From contig NZ_JAMBOY010000003.1 in NCBI RefSeq assembly GCF_023715885.1, positions 372,001-436,000 of the forward strand: a DNA stretch of 64,000 nt. The letters are read 5' to 3'. The position numbers and the translations under genes are program-made. Shown in pieces: positions 28,462 through 36,729 of this stretch. Numbering within the stretch: position 1 is the stretch's first letter; every line of letters starts with the position of its first letter. The notes below the pieces were generated by a model. The model saw only the letters and a list, made by a program, of their open reading frames with translations, did not search any database and was not told the DNA's origin. Source of the DNA: Microbacterium hydrocarbonoxydans (GTDB lineage: Bacteria > Actinomycetota > Actinomycetes > Actinomycetales > Microbacteriaceae).

Positions 28462-28653
28462 GTTATCTTCCGGTAACCTCGGTGAAGTCGTCGGCGAAGA
28501 AGCCCGCTGACGATACCCGAGAGGATTCGCCTTCCAGGCTCGTCGTCCTCCCGGTAGGAACGCACAAAGTACCCGAAGCTACATTCGTGCCACGAGAGCA
28601 GAGTGCCGACGAGCCAGCGCTACCCGAGCGTGCAGGCGCAGGAGGATTCCGTT
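28462..28653 (+). promoter_or_regulatory. promoter and structured 5' leader of the M23 peptidase gene
   Basis: GTTATC (28462-28467) and GGTAAC (28472-28477) form an imperfect inverted repeat that includes a possible -10 box TATCTT (28464-28469). A nested hairpin follows: 28478-28482 with 28517-28521, 28488-28492 with 28509-28513, and 28493-28495 with 28502-28504. The remaining ~130 bases before the start codon hold no gene I recognise. The implied leader of ~175 bases is long for this organism. It does not show the conserved core of the c-di-AMP riboswitch that precedes many actinobacterial wall hydrolases. Confidence 0.4.
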
Positions 28654-29472
28654 TTGGTCAAAGACATCCAGTCCGCGAACACACCTGAAGATCGACCCCT
28701 CGCCCGTCGCACGACCGCACGGGTCAGCGCGCGGACCGTGGTGAAGCCGCTGCGATCCGTCGCCATCTTCGGAGCAGTGGGCGCCCTGGTCGCCGCTGTC
28801 GCGCTCCCCGCCTACGCGGCGTCGAAGCCGGCCGAGAGCGCCGCGACCGTGCAGCAGATGGCCGCCGTCGACGCGCAGTCGCTCGTCGTCGCGTCGCAGG
28901 CGACATCGGCGCCTCTTGACCGCGGTACGTTCACCGCCACCACTCCCGACGAGATCGAGAAGAAGAAGGCGGAGGAGGCCGCAGCGGCCCGCGCCGCCGC
29001 CGCCGCATCGACGGCCTCCGCCTCGACCGGCGGTCGCACGTTCGACATCGGCGCCTACGCGCTCGTCTCGCCCGGCTCGGGCGAGGTCCGCTACCCGCTC
29101 CCGCAGGGCTCGTACAGCGTCAGCCGCACGGTCGGCGGCGCACACAACGGCGCCGACATGCTCGCACCGCAGGGAACCCCGATCTACGCCGCCGCCGCTG
29201 GCGTCGTGCGCCAGTCGGCCGAGAGCATCGGCGGGTACGGCGTCGCCGTCATGATCGACAGCGTCGTGGGCGGTCAGCGCGTGCAGACGACCTACGGTCA
29301 CATGACGTACGGATCCCGTCAGGTCCAGGCCGGCGAGAGCGTGGCCGCGGGTCAGCTCATCGGCTTCGTCGGAAGCACCGGACGCTCGACCGCCAACCAC
29401 CTCCACTTCGAGGTGTGGGTCAACGGCGGTCTTCTCGAGCCCATCGCCTGGCTCGCCGCGAACGCGGGCTGA
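28654..29472 (+). CDS. secreted M23 family metallopeptidase (cell-wall hydrolase)
   Basis: A 272-residue protein. A basic N-terminus and hydrophobic segment (SVAIFGAVGALVAAVALPAYAA) form a signal peptide ending at AYA-A. A Lys/Glu/Ala-rich helix (~90-130) leads to the M23/LytM domain (~150-270). Zinc ligands: His and Asp in GAHNGADMLAP and the H-x-H in ANHLHFEVWV; a further His is in TTYGHMTYG. It should cleave peptidoglycan cross-bridges outside the cell. I place the start at TTG 28654, eight bases after a clear AGGAGG (28640-28645); GTG 28603, which would add 17 residues, is the alternative. Confidence 0.85.
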   Translation: MVKDIQSANTPEDRPLARRTTARVSARTVVKPLRSVAIFGAVGALVAAVALPAYAASKPAESAATVQQMAAVDAQSLVVASQATSAPLDRGTFTATTPDEIEKKKAEEAAAARAAAAASTASASTGGRTFDIGAYALVSPGSGEVRYPLPQGSYSVSRTVGGAHNGADMLAPQGTPIYAAAAGVVRQSAESIGGYGVAVMIDSVVGGQRVQTTYGHMTYGSRQVQAGESVAAGQLIGFVGSTGRSTANHLHFEVWVNGGLLEPIAWLAANAG

Positions 29473-29551
29473 GGCGTCCCAGCTCATCGCATCACCGGAC
29501 ACGCCTCCGATCGTTCACCCGGAGTTGGGCCGCACCCCCTCGTCGATGGGT

Positions 29552-29557
29552 TAGCCT
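29552..29557 (+). promoter_or_regulatory. candidate -10 box of the HNH leader transcript
   Basis: TAGCCT sits 32 bases before the small leader ORF; the -35 region is weak (TTGGGC at 29525, 21 bases away). A transcript starting near 29564 and ending at the terminator at 29713 would be about 150 bases long. Confidence 0.35.
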
Positions 29558-29588
29558 GAACCCGTTGTCGCACAGGCGGGAGAAGCTG

Positions 29589-29699
29589 ATGGACCGAATA
29601 CCGAGCATCCGCACCATGGATGCCCTCGGTCGTCATGTCCTCCAGCATCGGCCGCAGGGACGCCACGGTGCTGCCGTGCGCAGAAGGCGCTGTCACTAG
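29589..29699 (+). CDS. putative 36-residue Arg/His-rich leader peptide
   Basis: This short ORF begins with ATG 29589 behind GGGAG and encodes MDRIPSIRTMDALGRHVLQ, continuing to an Arg run and ending RRRRCH. Nine of its 36 residues are Arg and four are His. Its stop codon TAG (29697-29699) lies in and next to the loop of a strong rho-independent terminator. That geometry, a small translated ORF running into a terminator ahead of a gene, is what attenuators look like. It could equally be a chance ORF in a small RNA. I know of no homologue. The gene downstream is the HNH endonuclease, about 100 bases on. Confidence 0.4.
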   Translation: MDRIPSIRTMDALGRHVLQHRPQGRHGAAVRRRRCH

Positions 29700-29713
29700 A
29701 CAGCGCCTTTTTT
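29684..29713 (+). terminator. rho-independent terminator or attenuator before the HNH gene
   Basis: A perfect 11-bp stem (AAGGCGCTGTC, 29684-29694, with 29699-29709), an ACTA loop, and six T in a row at its 3' side. It is the best canonical terminator in the window, yet it lies between an apparent promoter and the HNH gene on the same strand. Confidence 0.88.
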
Positions 29714-29797
29714 CGTCCCTGCGAACGCTCGCGTCGGCGCGACCTCGTGTGAGTCGAGAGTGCCGGGAAGCCGTCCCGGCGGATCGAGAGGATGCTG

Positions 29798-30295
29798 ATG
29801 CGCACACTGGTACTGAACGCGGGATACGAGCCCCTGGCCATCGTGTCGTTCAAGAGAGCACTGGTCCTGGTCATGAACGACAAGGCCACCGTGATCGAGC
29901 ACGTCGAGGACGATCCCGTCTGGGGCAGCCACGGCGTCTACGACCGACCGGCCGTCATCATCCTGTCGAGATACGTGCGGGTGCCGTCGAGTCGCCGGGT
30001 ACCCGTGACCCGGCGCGGAGTGCTGCGGCGCGACAACCATCGTTGCGGGTACTGCGGCAAGGCAGCCTCGACGATCGATCATGTGCTGCCTCGCTCGCGG
30101 GGCGGAGCCGACTCCTGGGAGAACCTCGTCGCGTGCTGCCTGCGCTGTAACAACGTCAAGAGCGACCGCACGCCGCAGGAGATGCGCTGGGAGCTGCGGA
30201 TCACTCCGCGTCCGCCGCACGGCACCGCGTGGACGGTGCGCGGGAGTGAGCGAAGCGACCCGCGCTGGGAGCCCTACCTGGCGCTGGCGGCGTGA
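29798..30295 (+). CDS. HNH endonuclease
   Basis: A 165-residue protein of an actinobacterial HNH family. The N-terminal half (RTLVLNAGYEPLAIVSFKRAL) is a conserved beta/alpha region of unknown role. The C-terminal HNH/zinc-finger motif reads CGYCGKAASTIDHVLPRSRG, then ENLVACCLRCNNVKSDRTP, with both CXXC pairs for zinc, the DH of the catalytic motif and the final Asn/Lys. A nuclease with a standard beta-beta-alpha-metal fold is expected; its target is unknown. ATG 29798 fits GAGAGG spacing better than the ATG two codons earlier (29792). A leader-terminator unit precedes it. Confidence 0.87.
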   Translation: MRTLVLNAGYEPLAIVSFKRALVLVMNDKATVIEHVEDDPVWGSHGVYDRPAVIILSRYVRVPSSRRVPVTRRGVLRRDNHRCGYCGKAASTIDHVLPRSRGGADSWENLVACCLRCNNVKSDRTPQEMRWELRITPRPPHGTAWTVRGSERSDPRWEPYLALAA

Positions 30296-30330
30296 GGGGC
30301 GCGAGGTCGTTCCCGTAGACTGGTGTCCAC

Positions 30331-30404
30331 GCCTTCGTAGCTCAGCAGGATAGAGCAGCCCTCTCCTAAAGGGCAGGTCGCTGGTTCGAATCCAGTCGAG
30401 GGCA
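30331..30404 (+). tRNA. tRNA-Arg (anticodon CCT)
   Basis: A 74-base cloverleaf: acceptor GCCTTCG pairs with CGAGGGC (one G-T pair), the D arm is GCTCAGCAGGATAGAGC, anticodon loop CTCCTAA sits between GCCCT and AGGGC, and the T arm is CTGGTTCGAATCCAG. The discriminator is A and CCA is not encoded. Confidence 0.95.
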
Positions 30405-30417
30405 CTCTCTCCTGTCG

Positions 30418-32628
30418 TCAGGGACGGTCGCGTCGCCAGAGCTTCGACGGCCACCAGATCACGCGTCCGAGATCGTAGGCGAGCGCCGGCACGAGCAGCG
30501 AGCGCACGACGAACGTGTCGAGCAGCACGCCGAACGCGACGATGAACGCCAGCTGCACGAGGAACAGGATCGGGATCACCGACAGCGCCGCGAAGGTCGC
30601 AGCGAGCACCAGTCCGGCGGACGTGATGACTCCGCCGGTTATCGACAGCCCGCGGAGCACGCCCTCGCGCGTGCCGTGCGCCAGCGACTCCTCCCGTACG
30701 CGCGTCATGAGGAAGATGTTGTAGTCGATGCCGAGCGCGACGAGGAACACGAAGCCGTACAGCGGCACGGCGGGATCGGCACCCGGGAAGTCGAAGAGCC
30801 CGTTGAACATCAGCGCCGAGACGCCCATCGCCGTTCCGAACGACAGCACAGTGGTGATGATCAGGAGCACCGGGGCGAGGATCGACCGCAGCAGCAGCAT
30901 GAGGATCAGCATGATCACGATGAGGATCACCGGGATGATCAGGTTCCGGTCGTGGATGGACGCGTCGTTCGTGTCGACTGCGGTGGCGGTGACGCCTCCC
31001 ACGAGCGCGTCGAGCTCGTGCAACGACGAGCGGAGGTCGCGCACGGTAGCGCCCGCGGCATCCGAGTCCGCGGCATCCGTCAGCGTCCCCTGCAGCAGCA
31101 CCCTCCCGTCGACGACGGTCGGCGCCGGCGCAGGGGTACCCGGCGGTCCGACCGCCGCGATCCCGTCGGCGGTCACGGGCGCCGAGCCGCTGGGCGAATC
31201 GGCGGCAACGACAGAGACGCCGTCGATGCCGTCGTCGGCGAGCAGCACGTCGGCGGCGTCCTGGAGACGATCCTCGTCCACCACGACGGAGACCGGGCTG
31301 CCGGAGCCGCCCGGGAAGTGCTCGCCGAGCGCGACCTGACCGTCGCGCGCCTCCGACGCTCCGAGCACGAGATCGGACTGCGCAACCCCCGAGGCATTCA
31401 GCTGGAGGACGCCGGAAGCTCCGGCCAGCAGTACGACGGTCGTGACGATCCAGATCACCCGCGGTCGCTTGGTGATGAGCCCGGCCAGACGCGCCCACAG
31501 GCCGGTGGTGCGCATGCCGTGCTCCTCCGCGACCACCTCCGGCTCGAATCGCGGACGACGTGGCCAGAACACCGCGCGCCCGAACAGCAGCAGGAGCGCC
31601 GGGAGAAGCGTCAGGGCCGCGAGCATCGCGAACACGATGCCGATCGCCGCGACGGGACCGAGGGTGCTGTTGGACTTGAGGTCGCTGAGCAGCAGGCAGA
31701 GCAGCCCGGCGATCACCGTGCCGCCGGAGGCGACGATCGGTTCGACGGAGCCCTTCCAGGCGGCGAGAAGGGCCGAGCCCTTGTCCTGCGCCACGCGGAG
31801 CTCTTCCCGGAACCGTGCGACGAAGAGGAGGGCGTAGTCGGTGGCCGCGCCGATCACGAGGATGAACAGGATGCCCTGGGTCTGCCCGCTGAGCAGCAGC
31901 ACTTCGAACTTCGCGAGCCACCAGACGACCAGCAGAGCGACGCAGAGGGCGAACAGGCTCGTCGACAGGACCACGATCGGCAGCAGCAGCGATCGGTACA
32001 CGAGCACGAGGATCACGAGCACCGCGAGGAGTGCGACGCCGAGCAGCAATCCGTCGATGCCGGCGAAGCCCGCGACGAGGTCGGCGCTGAAACCGGCGGG
32101 GCCCGTGATGTAGACGGTCACGCCGTCCGGGGCGGCCGAGCGGAGCTCGTCGCCGAGGGCGGACACGGCGTCGGCGAGCTCGGCCTCTCCGTCGATCGGG
32201 ATGAAGGCCTGCATCGCCGCGCCGTCGTCGGAGGGGAGGGGCGGGGATACCTCCTCGCCGACGCCCTCGACCGACGGAGCGTCGGCCACGGCATCCGCGA
32301 TCGCATCGAGCTGAGACGCGGACAGTTCGCCGTCGCCGACGAAGACCGCGACGGCGGGGATGGCATCGCTGTCGTTGAACTCGCCGAGCAATTGCTGCAC
32401 CCGGGTCGCGTCGGAGGACTCAGGCAGGTAGCTCGTCTGGTCGTTCGACGACACCTCGTCGACCTTGCCGAACAGGGGGCCGCCGAGTCCCGCACCCACC
32501 AGCCAGACGAGGATCAGGGCGACGGGGATCAGGACGCGTGCCCAGGAGTGCCGCCTCGCTCGCTCCCGCCGCGGCGGCGCCTTCCGGTCCGTGGCGATCG
32601 GGGCGGGGGCTAGCTCAGGATCGGACAT
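30418..32628 (-). CDS. MMPL/RND family transporter linked to the carotenoid operon
   Basis: A 736-residue membrane protein with the 12-helix MMPL layout: a first helix (~28-48), an extracytoplasmic domain, five helices, a cytoplasmic linker, a second helix and loop, and five more helices. Conserved RND features include the GAATDYALLFVARFREEL segment in helix 4-5 and its counterpart LGIDYNIFLMTRVREES near residue 635, with Asp-Tyr pairs for proton coupling. In Corynebacterium glutamicum an MMPL-type gene is embedded in the crt operon, so a role in exporting or placing carotenoid or a related lipid is plausible. It is 43 bases after crtEb. tRNA-Arg lies at its 3' end. Confidence 0.88.
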   Translation of the reverse strand: MSDPELAPAPIATDRKAPPRRERARRHSWARVLIPVALILVWLVGAGLGGPLFGKVDEVSSNDQTSYLPESSDATRVQQLLGEFNDSDAIPAVAVFVGDGELSASQLDAIADAVADAPSVEGVGEEVSPPLPSDDGAAMQAFIPIDGEAELADAVSALGDELRSAAPDGVTVYITGPAGFSADLVAGFAGIDGLLLGVALLAVLVILVLVYRSLLLPIVVLSTSLFALCVALLVVWWLAKFEVLLLSGQTQGILFILVIGAATDYALLFVARFREELRVAQDKGSALLAAWKGSVEPIVASGGTVIAGLLCLLLSDLKSNSTLGPVAAIGIVFAMLAALTLLPALLLLFGRAVFWPRRPRFEPEVVAEEHGMRTTGLWARLAGLITKRPRVIWIVTTVVLLAGASGVLQLNASGVAQSDLVLGASEARDGQVALGEHFPGGSGSPVSVVVDEDRLQDAADVLLADDGIDGVSVVAADSPSGSAPVTADGIAAVGPPGTPAPAPTVVDGRVLLQGTLTDAADSDAAGATVRDLRSSLHELDALVGGVTATAVDTNDASIHDRNLIIPVILIVIMLILMLLLRSILAPVLLIITTVLSFGTAMGVSALMFNGLFDFPGADPAVPLYGFVFLVALGIDYNIFLMTRVREESLAHGTREGVLRGLSITGGVITSAGLVLAATFAALSVIPILFLVQLAFIVAFGVLLDTFVVRSLLVPALAYDLGRVIWWPSKLWRRDRP

Positions 32629-32671
32629 CGGTTTCCTTTCGGGAGGAACTCGGTGGACGTGAGGTATCGGA

Positions 32672-33550
32672 TCAGGAGACCCAGGCCAGGATGAGGATCA
32701 TCGTCGCCAGGAAGCCCGCGATGTAGTTGAGGGCGATGAATCGGCGCCAGGCGCGGTTCGTTCCGGCGGACGTCTCGTCGGTCACCGACCACCAGGGAGC
32801 CGCGTTCACGATGTAGGGCACCGCGAGCACGGCGGCGAGCGGACCGGGCCACGCGGTGAACAGCATTGCGATGCCGGCGAGTGCCCACAGCAGGATCGCG
32901 AGGCGGACGGTCGATCGCGCACCGATGACCGTCGCGATGGAACCGATGCCGCCCTCGCGGTCGGGAGCGATGTCCTGCACCGCGCCGAAGGCGTGCGCCG
33001 CCATGCCCCACAGGAAGAACCCGACCAGCACGATCACCAACGTCGGCGTCACGGAGGCCTCGGCGATGGCGAGTCCGACGATCGCCGGCGTCACGAAGTG
33101 CAGGCTCGACGTCGTGGAGTCGAGGAACGGGCGCTCCTTGAACCGCAGACCGGGTGCGGAGTACGCGATAACGGCGAAGACGCTCACGATGAGCCAGATC
33201 CAGGACGCCGGGTTGCCGATGGCGAAGAGGTAGACGAGGAAGGGGACGTTGGTGACCGCGGCGGCCCACAGCGTCGCCCGGTGGATGCGAGGGGAGAGCA
33301 GCGCTCCCTCGATCCCGCCCTTGCGCGGATTCGCGAGGTCGGAGGCGTAGTCGAACACGTCGTTGATCCCGTACATCGCGAGGTTGTACGGGACGAGGAA
33401 GTACAGCGTGCCGAGGATCAGCGTGAGGTCGATCTCGCGGGTGGTCAGCAGATAGGCGGCCGCGAAGGGGAACGCCGTGTTGATCCAACTGACGGGCCGG
33501 GACGACAGCACGATCTGGCGCAGGTCGCTCCCGAGCGTCGCGGCGGTCAT
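32672..33550 (-). CDS. crtEb: lycopene elongase/prenyltransferase (UbiA family)
   Basis: A 292-residue membrane prenyltransferase with about eight helices. The two Asp-rich motifs of UbiA enzymes are present: YGINDVFDYASDLANPRKGG and AVQDIAPDREGGIGSIAT. Homologues add two C5 units to lycopene to give the C50 skeleton (flavuxanthin-type). The start overlaps crtYf by 4 bases. Its place after crtYe/crtYf matches the C. glutamicum decaprenoxanthin operon; micrococcal crtE2 is the equivalent for sarcinaxanthin, so the exact end product cannot be named. Confidence 0.88.
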   Translation of the reverse strand: MTAATLGSDLRQIVLSSRPVSWINTAFPFAAAYLLTTREIDLTLILGTLYFLVPYNLAMYGINDVFDYASDLANPRKGGIEGALLSPRIHRATLWAAAVTNVPFLVYLFAIGNPASWIWLIVSVFAVIAYSAPGLRFKERPFLDSTTSSLHFVTPAIVGLAIAEASVTPTLVIVLVGFFLWGMAAHAFGAVQDIAPDREGGIGSIATVIGARSTVRLAILLWALAGIAMLFTAWPGPLAAVLAVPYIVNAAPWWSVTDETSAGTNRAWRRFIALNYIAGFLATMILILAWVS

Positions 33551-33891
33551 GCGTCAGCCTCCCTGCCGCCCTCGGCGCGGCCGCTGTGCCGGCGAGCCCG
33601 CAGGAAGGCCCAGAGAGCCGGCAGCAGCACCGCGCCCGCCACCGGGTAGGCGAAGTCCTCGAGCGGGGCGAGTCCGATGTGCACCCCGAGCAGATGGTCG
33701 GGGGAGTAGTGGAAGAGCCCGCTCGCGATCATGATGCTGTCGAACACCGCGGTGAGCGCGATCAGGGCGAGCGCGGCGATCGCCAGAGCGGCCGCGCGCG
33801 GACGCCGCGCGCGAGGCGTGAGAGACACGAGGACGACGGCGGCGACCGCGGCCGCGCCGAGGAACCAGGCCGCGAGCTGCAGGTAGGTCAT
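33547..33891 (-). CDS. crtYf: C50 carotenoid cyclase subunit (CrtYf-like)
   Basis: A 114-residue protein with three transmembrane helices, one half of the heterodimeric lycopene-cyclase-domain enzyme. The family motif PLEDFAYPVAGA lies near residue 75. Together with the upstream subunit it cyclises the C50 intermediate. Both ends overlap neighbours by 4 bases (crtYe before, crtEb after). I named it by operon order; in sarcinaxanthin producers the pair is called crtYg/crtYh, with different ring specificity. Confidence 0.8.
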   Translation of the reverse strand: MTYLQLAAWFLGAAAVAAVVLVSLTPRARRPRAAALAIAALALIALTAVFDSIMIASGLFHYSPDHLLGVHIGLAPLEDFAYPVAGAVLLPALWAFLRARRHSGRAEGGREADA

Positions 33892-34232
33892 GACGCCCGC
33901 TGCTCTCGCCGGCGTCGTCGGAGGGCGCCGAGCACGCGCGCGGCGCCGGTGTAGAGGATCATCGTGCAGATGACGAGGAAGGCCAGGAAGACGGGCTCCT
34001 CGATCGGCAGCTCGGGAGCGAGCACGATCCCCGTGGCGATCGAACCCTCGCCGCGGAAGAAGATGCCCTCGGCGATACCCGCGACGTCCCAGACGAGGAA
34101 GAACACGAGACCGACGACCGTGACGACGGACGCCGATAGCGCGTCCCTCCAGAAGAACAGCCGGAACCGTCGATCGAGCAGGAGCATGCAGCCGAGCGAT
34201 ACGAGCAGGCTCGCGAGGTAGACGATGCCCAT
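33888..34232 (-). CDS. crtYe: C50 carotenoid cyclase subunit (CrtYe-like)
   Basis: A 114-residue, three-helix membrane protein with the companion motif PELPIEEPVFLAFL (Glu-Glu pair, ~residues 74-87) and an Arg-rich C-terminus. It is the partner of the next gene in the heterodimeric cyclase. Start: ATG at 34232, which shares one base with the crtI stop (TGATG); the longer frame to 35375 is a crtI shadow. Confidence 0.8.
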   Translation of the reverse strand: MGIVYLASLLVSLGCMLLLDRRFRLFFWRDALSASVVTVVGLVFFLVWDVAGIAEGIFFRGEGSIATGIVLAPELPIEEPVFLAFLVICTMILYTGAARVLGALRRRRREQRAS

Positions 34233-35827
34233 CACACGGCGTCCCCGACGGGCGCGGCGGAGGGCAGCGGAAGCGGTCCGCCGGAGTGATCGCCGCGGAT
34301 GCGCTTCAACACGATCTCGGCGCTGATGAGGCACATGGGCACGCCGACGCCCGGTGCCGTCGTGCCGCCCGCGTAGTAGAGGCCCGAGACCTTGCGCGAG
34401 ACGTTCTGGGCGCGGAACATCGCGCTCTGCGAGAGGATGTGAGCCGGACCCAGCATTCCTCCGCGCCACGAGTTGTAGTCGTCGCGGAAGTCCGCGGGCC
34501 CCTTCGTCTCGCGCACGACGATGCGGTCGCGCAGGTCGGGGATGCCGGCCCACGTCGAGATGAGCTCGATCGCCTCGTCGGCGGCACGCTCGATCGCCGG
34601 CGAGCCCGCTCCGTCGGAGCCGCCGCCGCCGAGGTCGACGTCGGCGGGGACGGGGACGAGCACGAACAGGTTCTCGTGACCCTCCGGGGCGACGCTGTCG
34701 TCGCTCGCGCTCGGCCGGCACACGTAGGTCGACGCCGGAGAGGGGATCGCGGGGCTGTCGCCGAAGATCGCGTCGAAGTTCGCGTCCCAATCGTCGGTGA
34801 AGAACAGCGAGTGGTGAGGGAGCTGCGGGAGCTCGCCGCGGACGCCCAGCATCACGAGCACCGCTCCGGGCCCGCTCGTGCGGTGCCGCCACCAGTTCTC
34901 CGGGTACGTGCGGAGCTCTGGGGGAAGCAGGACGTTCTCGGTGTGGTGCAGGTCGGCTGCCGACACGACGATGTCCGCGTCGGCGACACGGGCGGCGCCG
35001 TCGGCATCCCGCCACTCGACGCCCGTGGCGGCGGTGGTGCCGGAGCGTCGCTCGGTGCGAATCGCCGTGACGTCGGCATCCGTGACGATCGTCACCCCCG
35101 CCTGCTCGGCCAGCTCGGCGATGCGTTCGACGACCCGCCAGAATCCGCCCTGCGGGTAGCTCACGCCCTCGTCGAGGTCGAGCGCGCTCATGAGGTGATA
35201 CATCGCCGGCGCGCTGCGCGGGTCGGTGCCGAGGAAGACGGCCGGGTATCCGAGCAGCTGACGCAGGACCGGATCCCGGAATCGCCGAGCGGCGAAGGAC
35301 TCCAGACGGGTGCCGAGCAGAGTCGCGAGACGGGGCCCTGCGCCCAGGACCTCTTTCGTGGCGAGAGTGCTCCACTTCGTGAACGGGTTGTACAGGAAGT
35401 ACCGCTCGGCCATGTCACGCGCGTGGTGCGCGGAGTCGAGATAGTCGTCCAGGCGAGCGGCGGAACCCTGCTCGCGCGCCTCGAACAGCATCGCGACCTC
35501 TGCGCGGCCTCTGGGAACGGTTATCGGCGCGGAGGGGCCGTCGGCACTCGGCGCCCGGAACACCCGGTAGCCGGGGTCGAGCGGCGTGAGGTCGAGCTGC
35601 TCCTGCGTCGAGGAACCCATCATCGCGAAGAAATGGTCGAACACCTCGGGCATCAGGTACCAGGAGGGTCCGGAATCGAATCGGAATCCGTCGCGCTCGA
35701 TGGTGCCGGCTCGGCCGCCGATGCGGGAGTTCTTCTCGAAGACGGTCACCTCGTGTCCATCGCGGGCGAGCAGTCCGGCCGCCGCGAGACCGGCGACTCC
35801 GCCGCCAATGACGGCGACGCGGCTCAT
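34232..35827 (-). CDS. crtI: phytoene desaturase CrtI
   Basis: A 531-residue flavoprotein. The N-terminal FAD-binding fingerprint is VAVIGGGVAGLAAAGLLARDG followed by EKNSRIGGRAG, and FRFDSGPSWYLMPEVF is the usual CrtI continuation. The C-terminal bacterial phytoene-dehydrogenase signature is near GLYYAGGTTAPGVGVPMCL. It introduces four double bonds into phytoene to give lycopene at the membrane. It overlaps crtB by 4 bases upstream and crtYe by 1 base downstream. Confidence 0.93.
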   Translation of the reverse strand: MSRVAVIGGGVAGLAAAGLLARDGHEVTVFEKNSRIGGRAGTIERDGFRFDSGPSWYLMPEVFDHFFAMMGSSTQEQLDLTPLDPGYRVFRAPSADGPSAPITVPRGRAEVAMLFEAREQGSAARLDDYLDSAHHARDMAERYFLYNPFTKWSTLATKEVLGAGPRLATLLGTRLESFAARRFRDPVLRQLLGYPAVFLGTDPRSAPAMYHLMSALDLDEGVSYPQGGFWRVVERIAELAEQAGVTIVTDADVTAIRTERRSGTTAATGVEWRDADGAARVADADIVVSAADLHHTENVLLPPELRTYPENWWRHRTSGPGAVLVMLGVRGELPQLPHHSLFFTDDWDANFDAIFGDSPAIPSPASTYVCRPSASDDSVAPEGHENLFVLVPVPADVDLGGGGSDGAGSPAIERAADEAIELISTWAGIPDLRDRIVVRETKGPADFRDDYNSWRGGMLGPAHILSQSAMFRAQNVSRKVSGLYYAGGTTAPGVGVPMCLISAEIVLKRIRGDHSGGPLPLPSAAPVGDAV

Positions 35828-36729
35828 CGGTCACGCTCCAGCGCAGTGACGGCGACGGCCCGAGCGGCGAGCAGCGCCTTGATCGGGTCGGGAACCCGCA
35901 CCCGGCGCTCGTACAGCTGCGCGGCGGGCGTCCTGGCCACTCGCCGCATCAGCGCCTCGAACAGCGCGAGCGCGCTGCGGACGGCTGCGCGGGCGTCCTT
36001 GGGGAGCAGGGGGATCGAACGACGGGCGTCGTCGAGCTGAGCGGTCACGGTTCGTACCCATTCGTCGCGGTCGGAATCGGTGAGGCGCCCGGAGTCGCCG
36101 AGGTATCCGCGCTGCAGGCGATCGGTGTCGTCGGCGAGGTCGCGCAGGAAGTTGACGTTCTGGAAGGCGGCGCCCAGCTGCCTGGCGCCGTGCGTGAGCA
36201 CCGCGAGCTCCTCCTCGGTGCGCGACTCGTCACGGAGGAAGACGCGCAAGCACATGAGTCCGACGACCTCGGCTGAGCCGTACACATAGCGTTCGTGGGC
36301 GTCCGCGTCGTACGCGGCGAAGGCGCTCGCGCTCGCGATGTCGGCGGCCATGGAGTCGAAGAACGGCTGCGTCAGGTCCTCCCCGATCCCGCACTCGCGC
36401 GCGGTCCTGGCGAACGCGTGCAGGATCAGGTCAGTGCTGTAGCCGACGGTCATCGAGCGGTGCGTCGCCGCGACATACGACGCGAGAGCCTCAGTCTGCG
36501 CCGAGGCGTCCAGACCGGCCTGTGCGGCGACGCCGTCGACGATCTCGTCGGCGATACGCACCATAGCGTAGATGTTCCGCACATGCTGACGGTGACGCGC
36601 TCCGAGCAGCTTCGTCGCCAGACCGAAGGAGGTCGAGTAGGTGCGGATGACCTCGGTGGATGCGGTGTCGGCAGCGCGGCTGAAGCGTCCGAGGCTCTCG
36701 TCCCCGTCCGCGCTCGGGATCGAGGTCAT
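35824..36729 (-). CDS. crtB: phytoene synthase CrtB
   Basis: A 301-residue squalene/phytoene synthase. The two Asp-rich, Mg-binding motifs are visible: VRIADEIVDG (~residues 58-67) and NVNFLRDLADDTDRLQRGY (~190-208). The N-terminal TYSTSFGLATKLL and the YVYGSAEVVGLM segment are also typical. It condenses two GGPP to phytoene. Both ends overlap their neighbours by 4 bases, so synthesis is coupled to crtE and crtI. Confidence 0.93.
   Translation of the reverse strand: MTSIPSADGDESLGRFSRAADTASTEVIRTYSTSFGLATKLLGARHRQHVRNIYAMVRIADEIVDGVAAQAGLDASAQTEALASYVAATHRSMTVGYSTDLILHAFARTARECGIGEDLTQPFFDSMAADIASASAFAAYDADAHERYVYGSAEVVGLMCLRVFLRDESRTEEELAVLTHGARQLGAAFQNVNFLRDLADDTDRLQRGYLGDSGRLTDSDRDEWVRTVTAQLDDARRSIPLLPKDARAAVRSALALFEALMRRVARTPAAQLYERRVRVPDPIKALLAARAVAVTALERDR

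Noticed and set aside
28478..28600. c-di-AMP (ydaO-yuaA) riboswitch before the M23 gene.
   Set aside because: Expected by gene context, but I could not find the conserved GGGGACCCA-type core or the GCTAACCTCGTAGGCG-type end; only generic hairpins are visible.
29696..31921. 741-codon minus-strand frame overlapping the HNH gene, tRNA-Arg and the MMPL gene.
   Set aside because: It crosses a tRNA and runs out of frame through the MMPL transporter; coding evidence supports the other frames.
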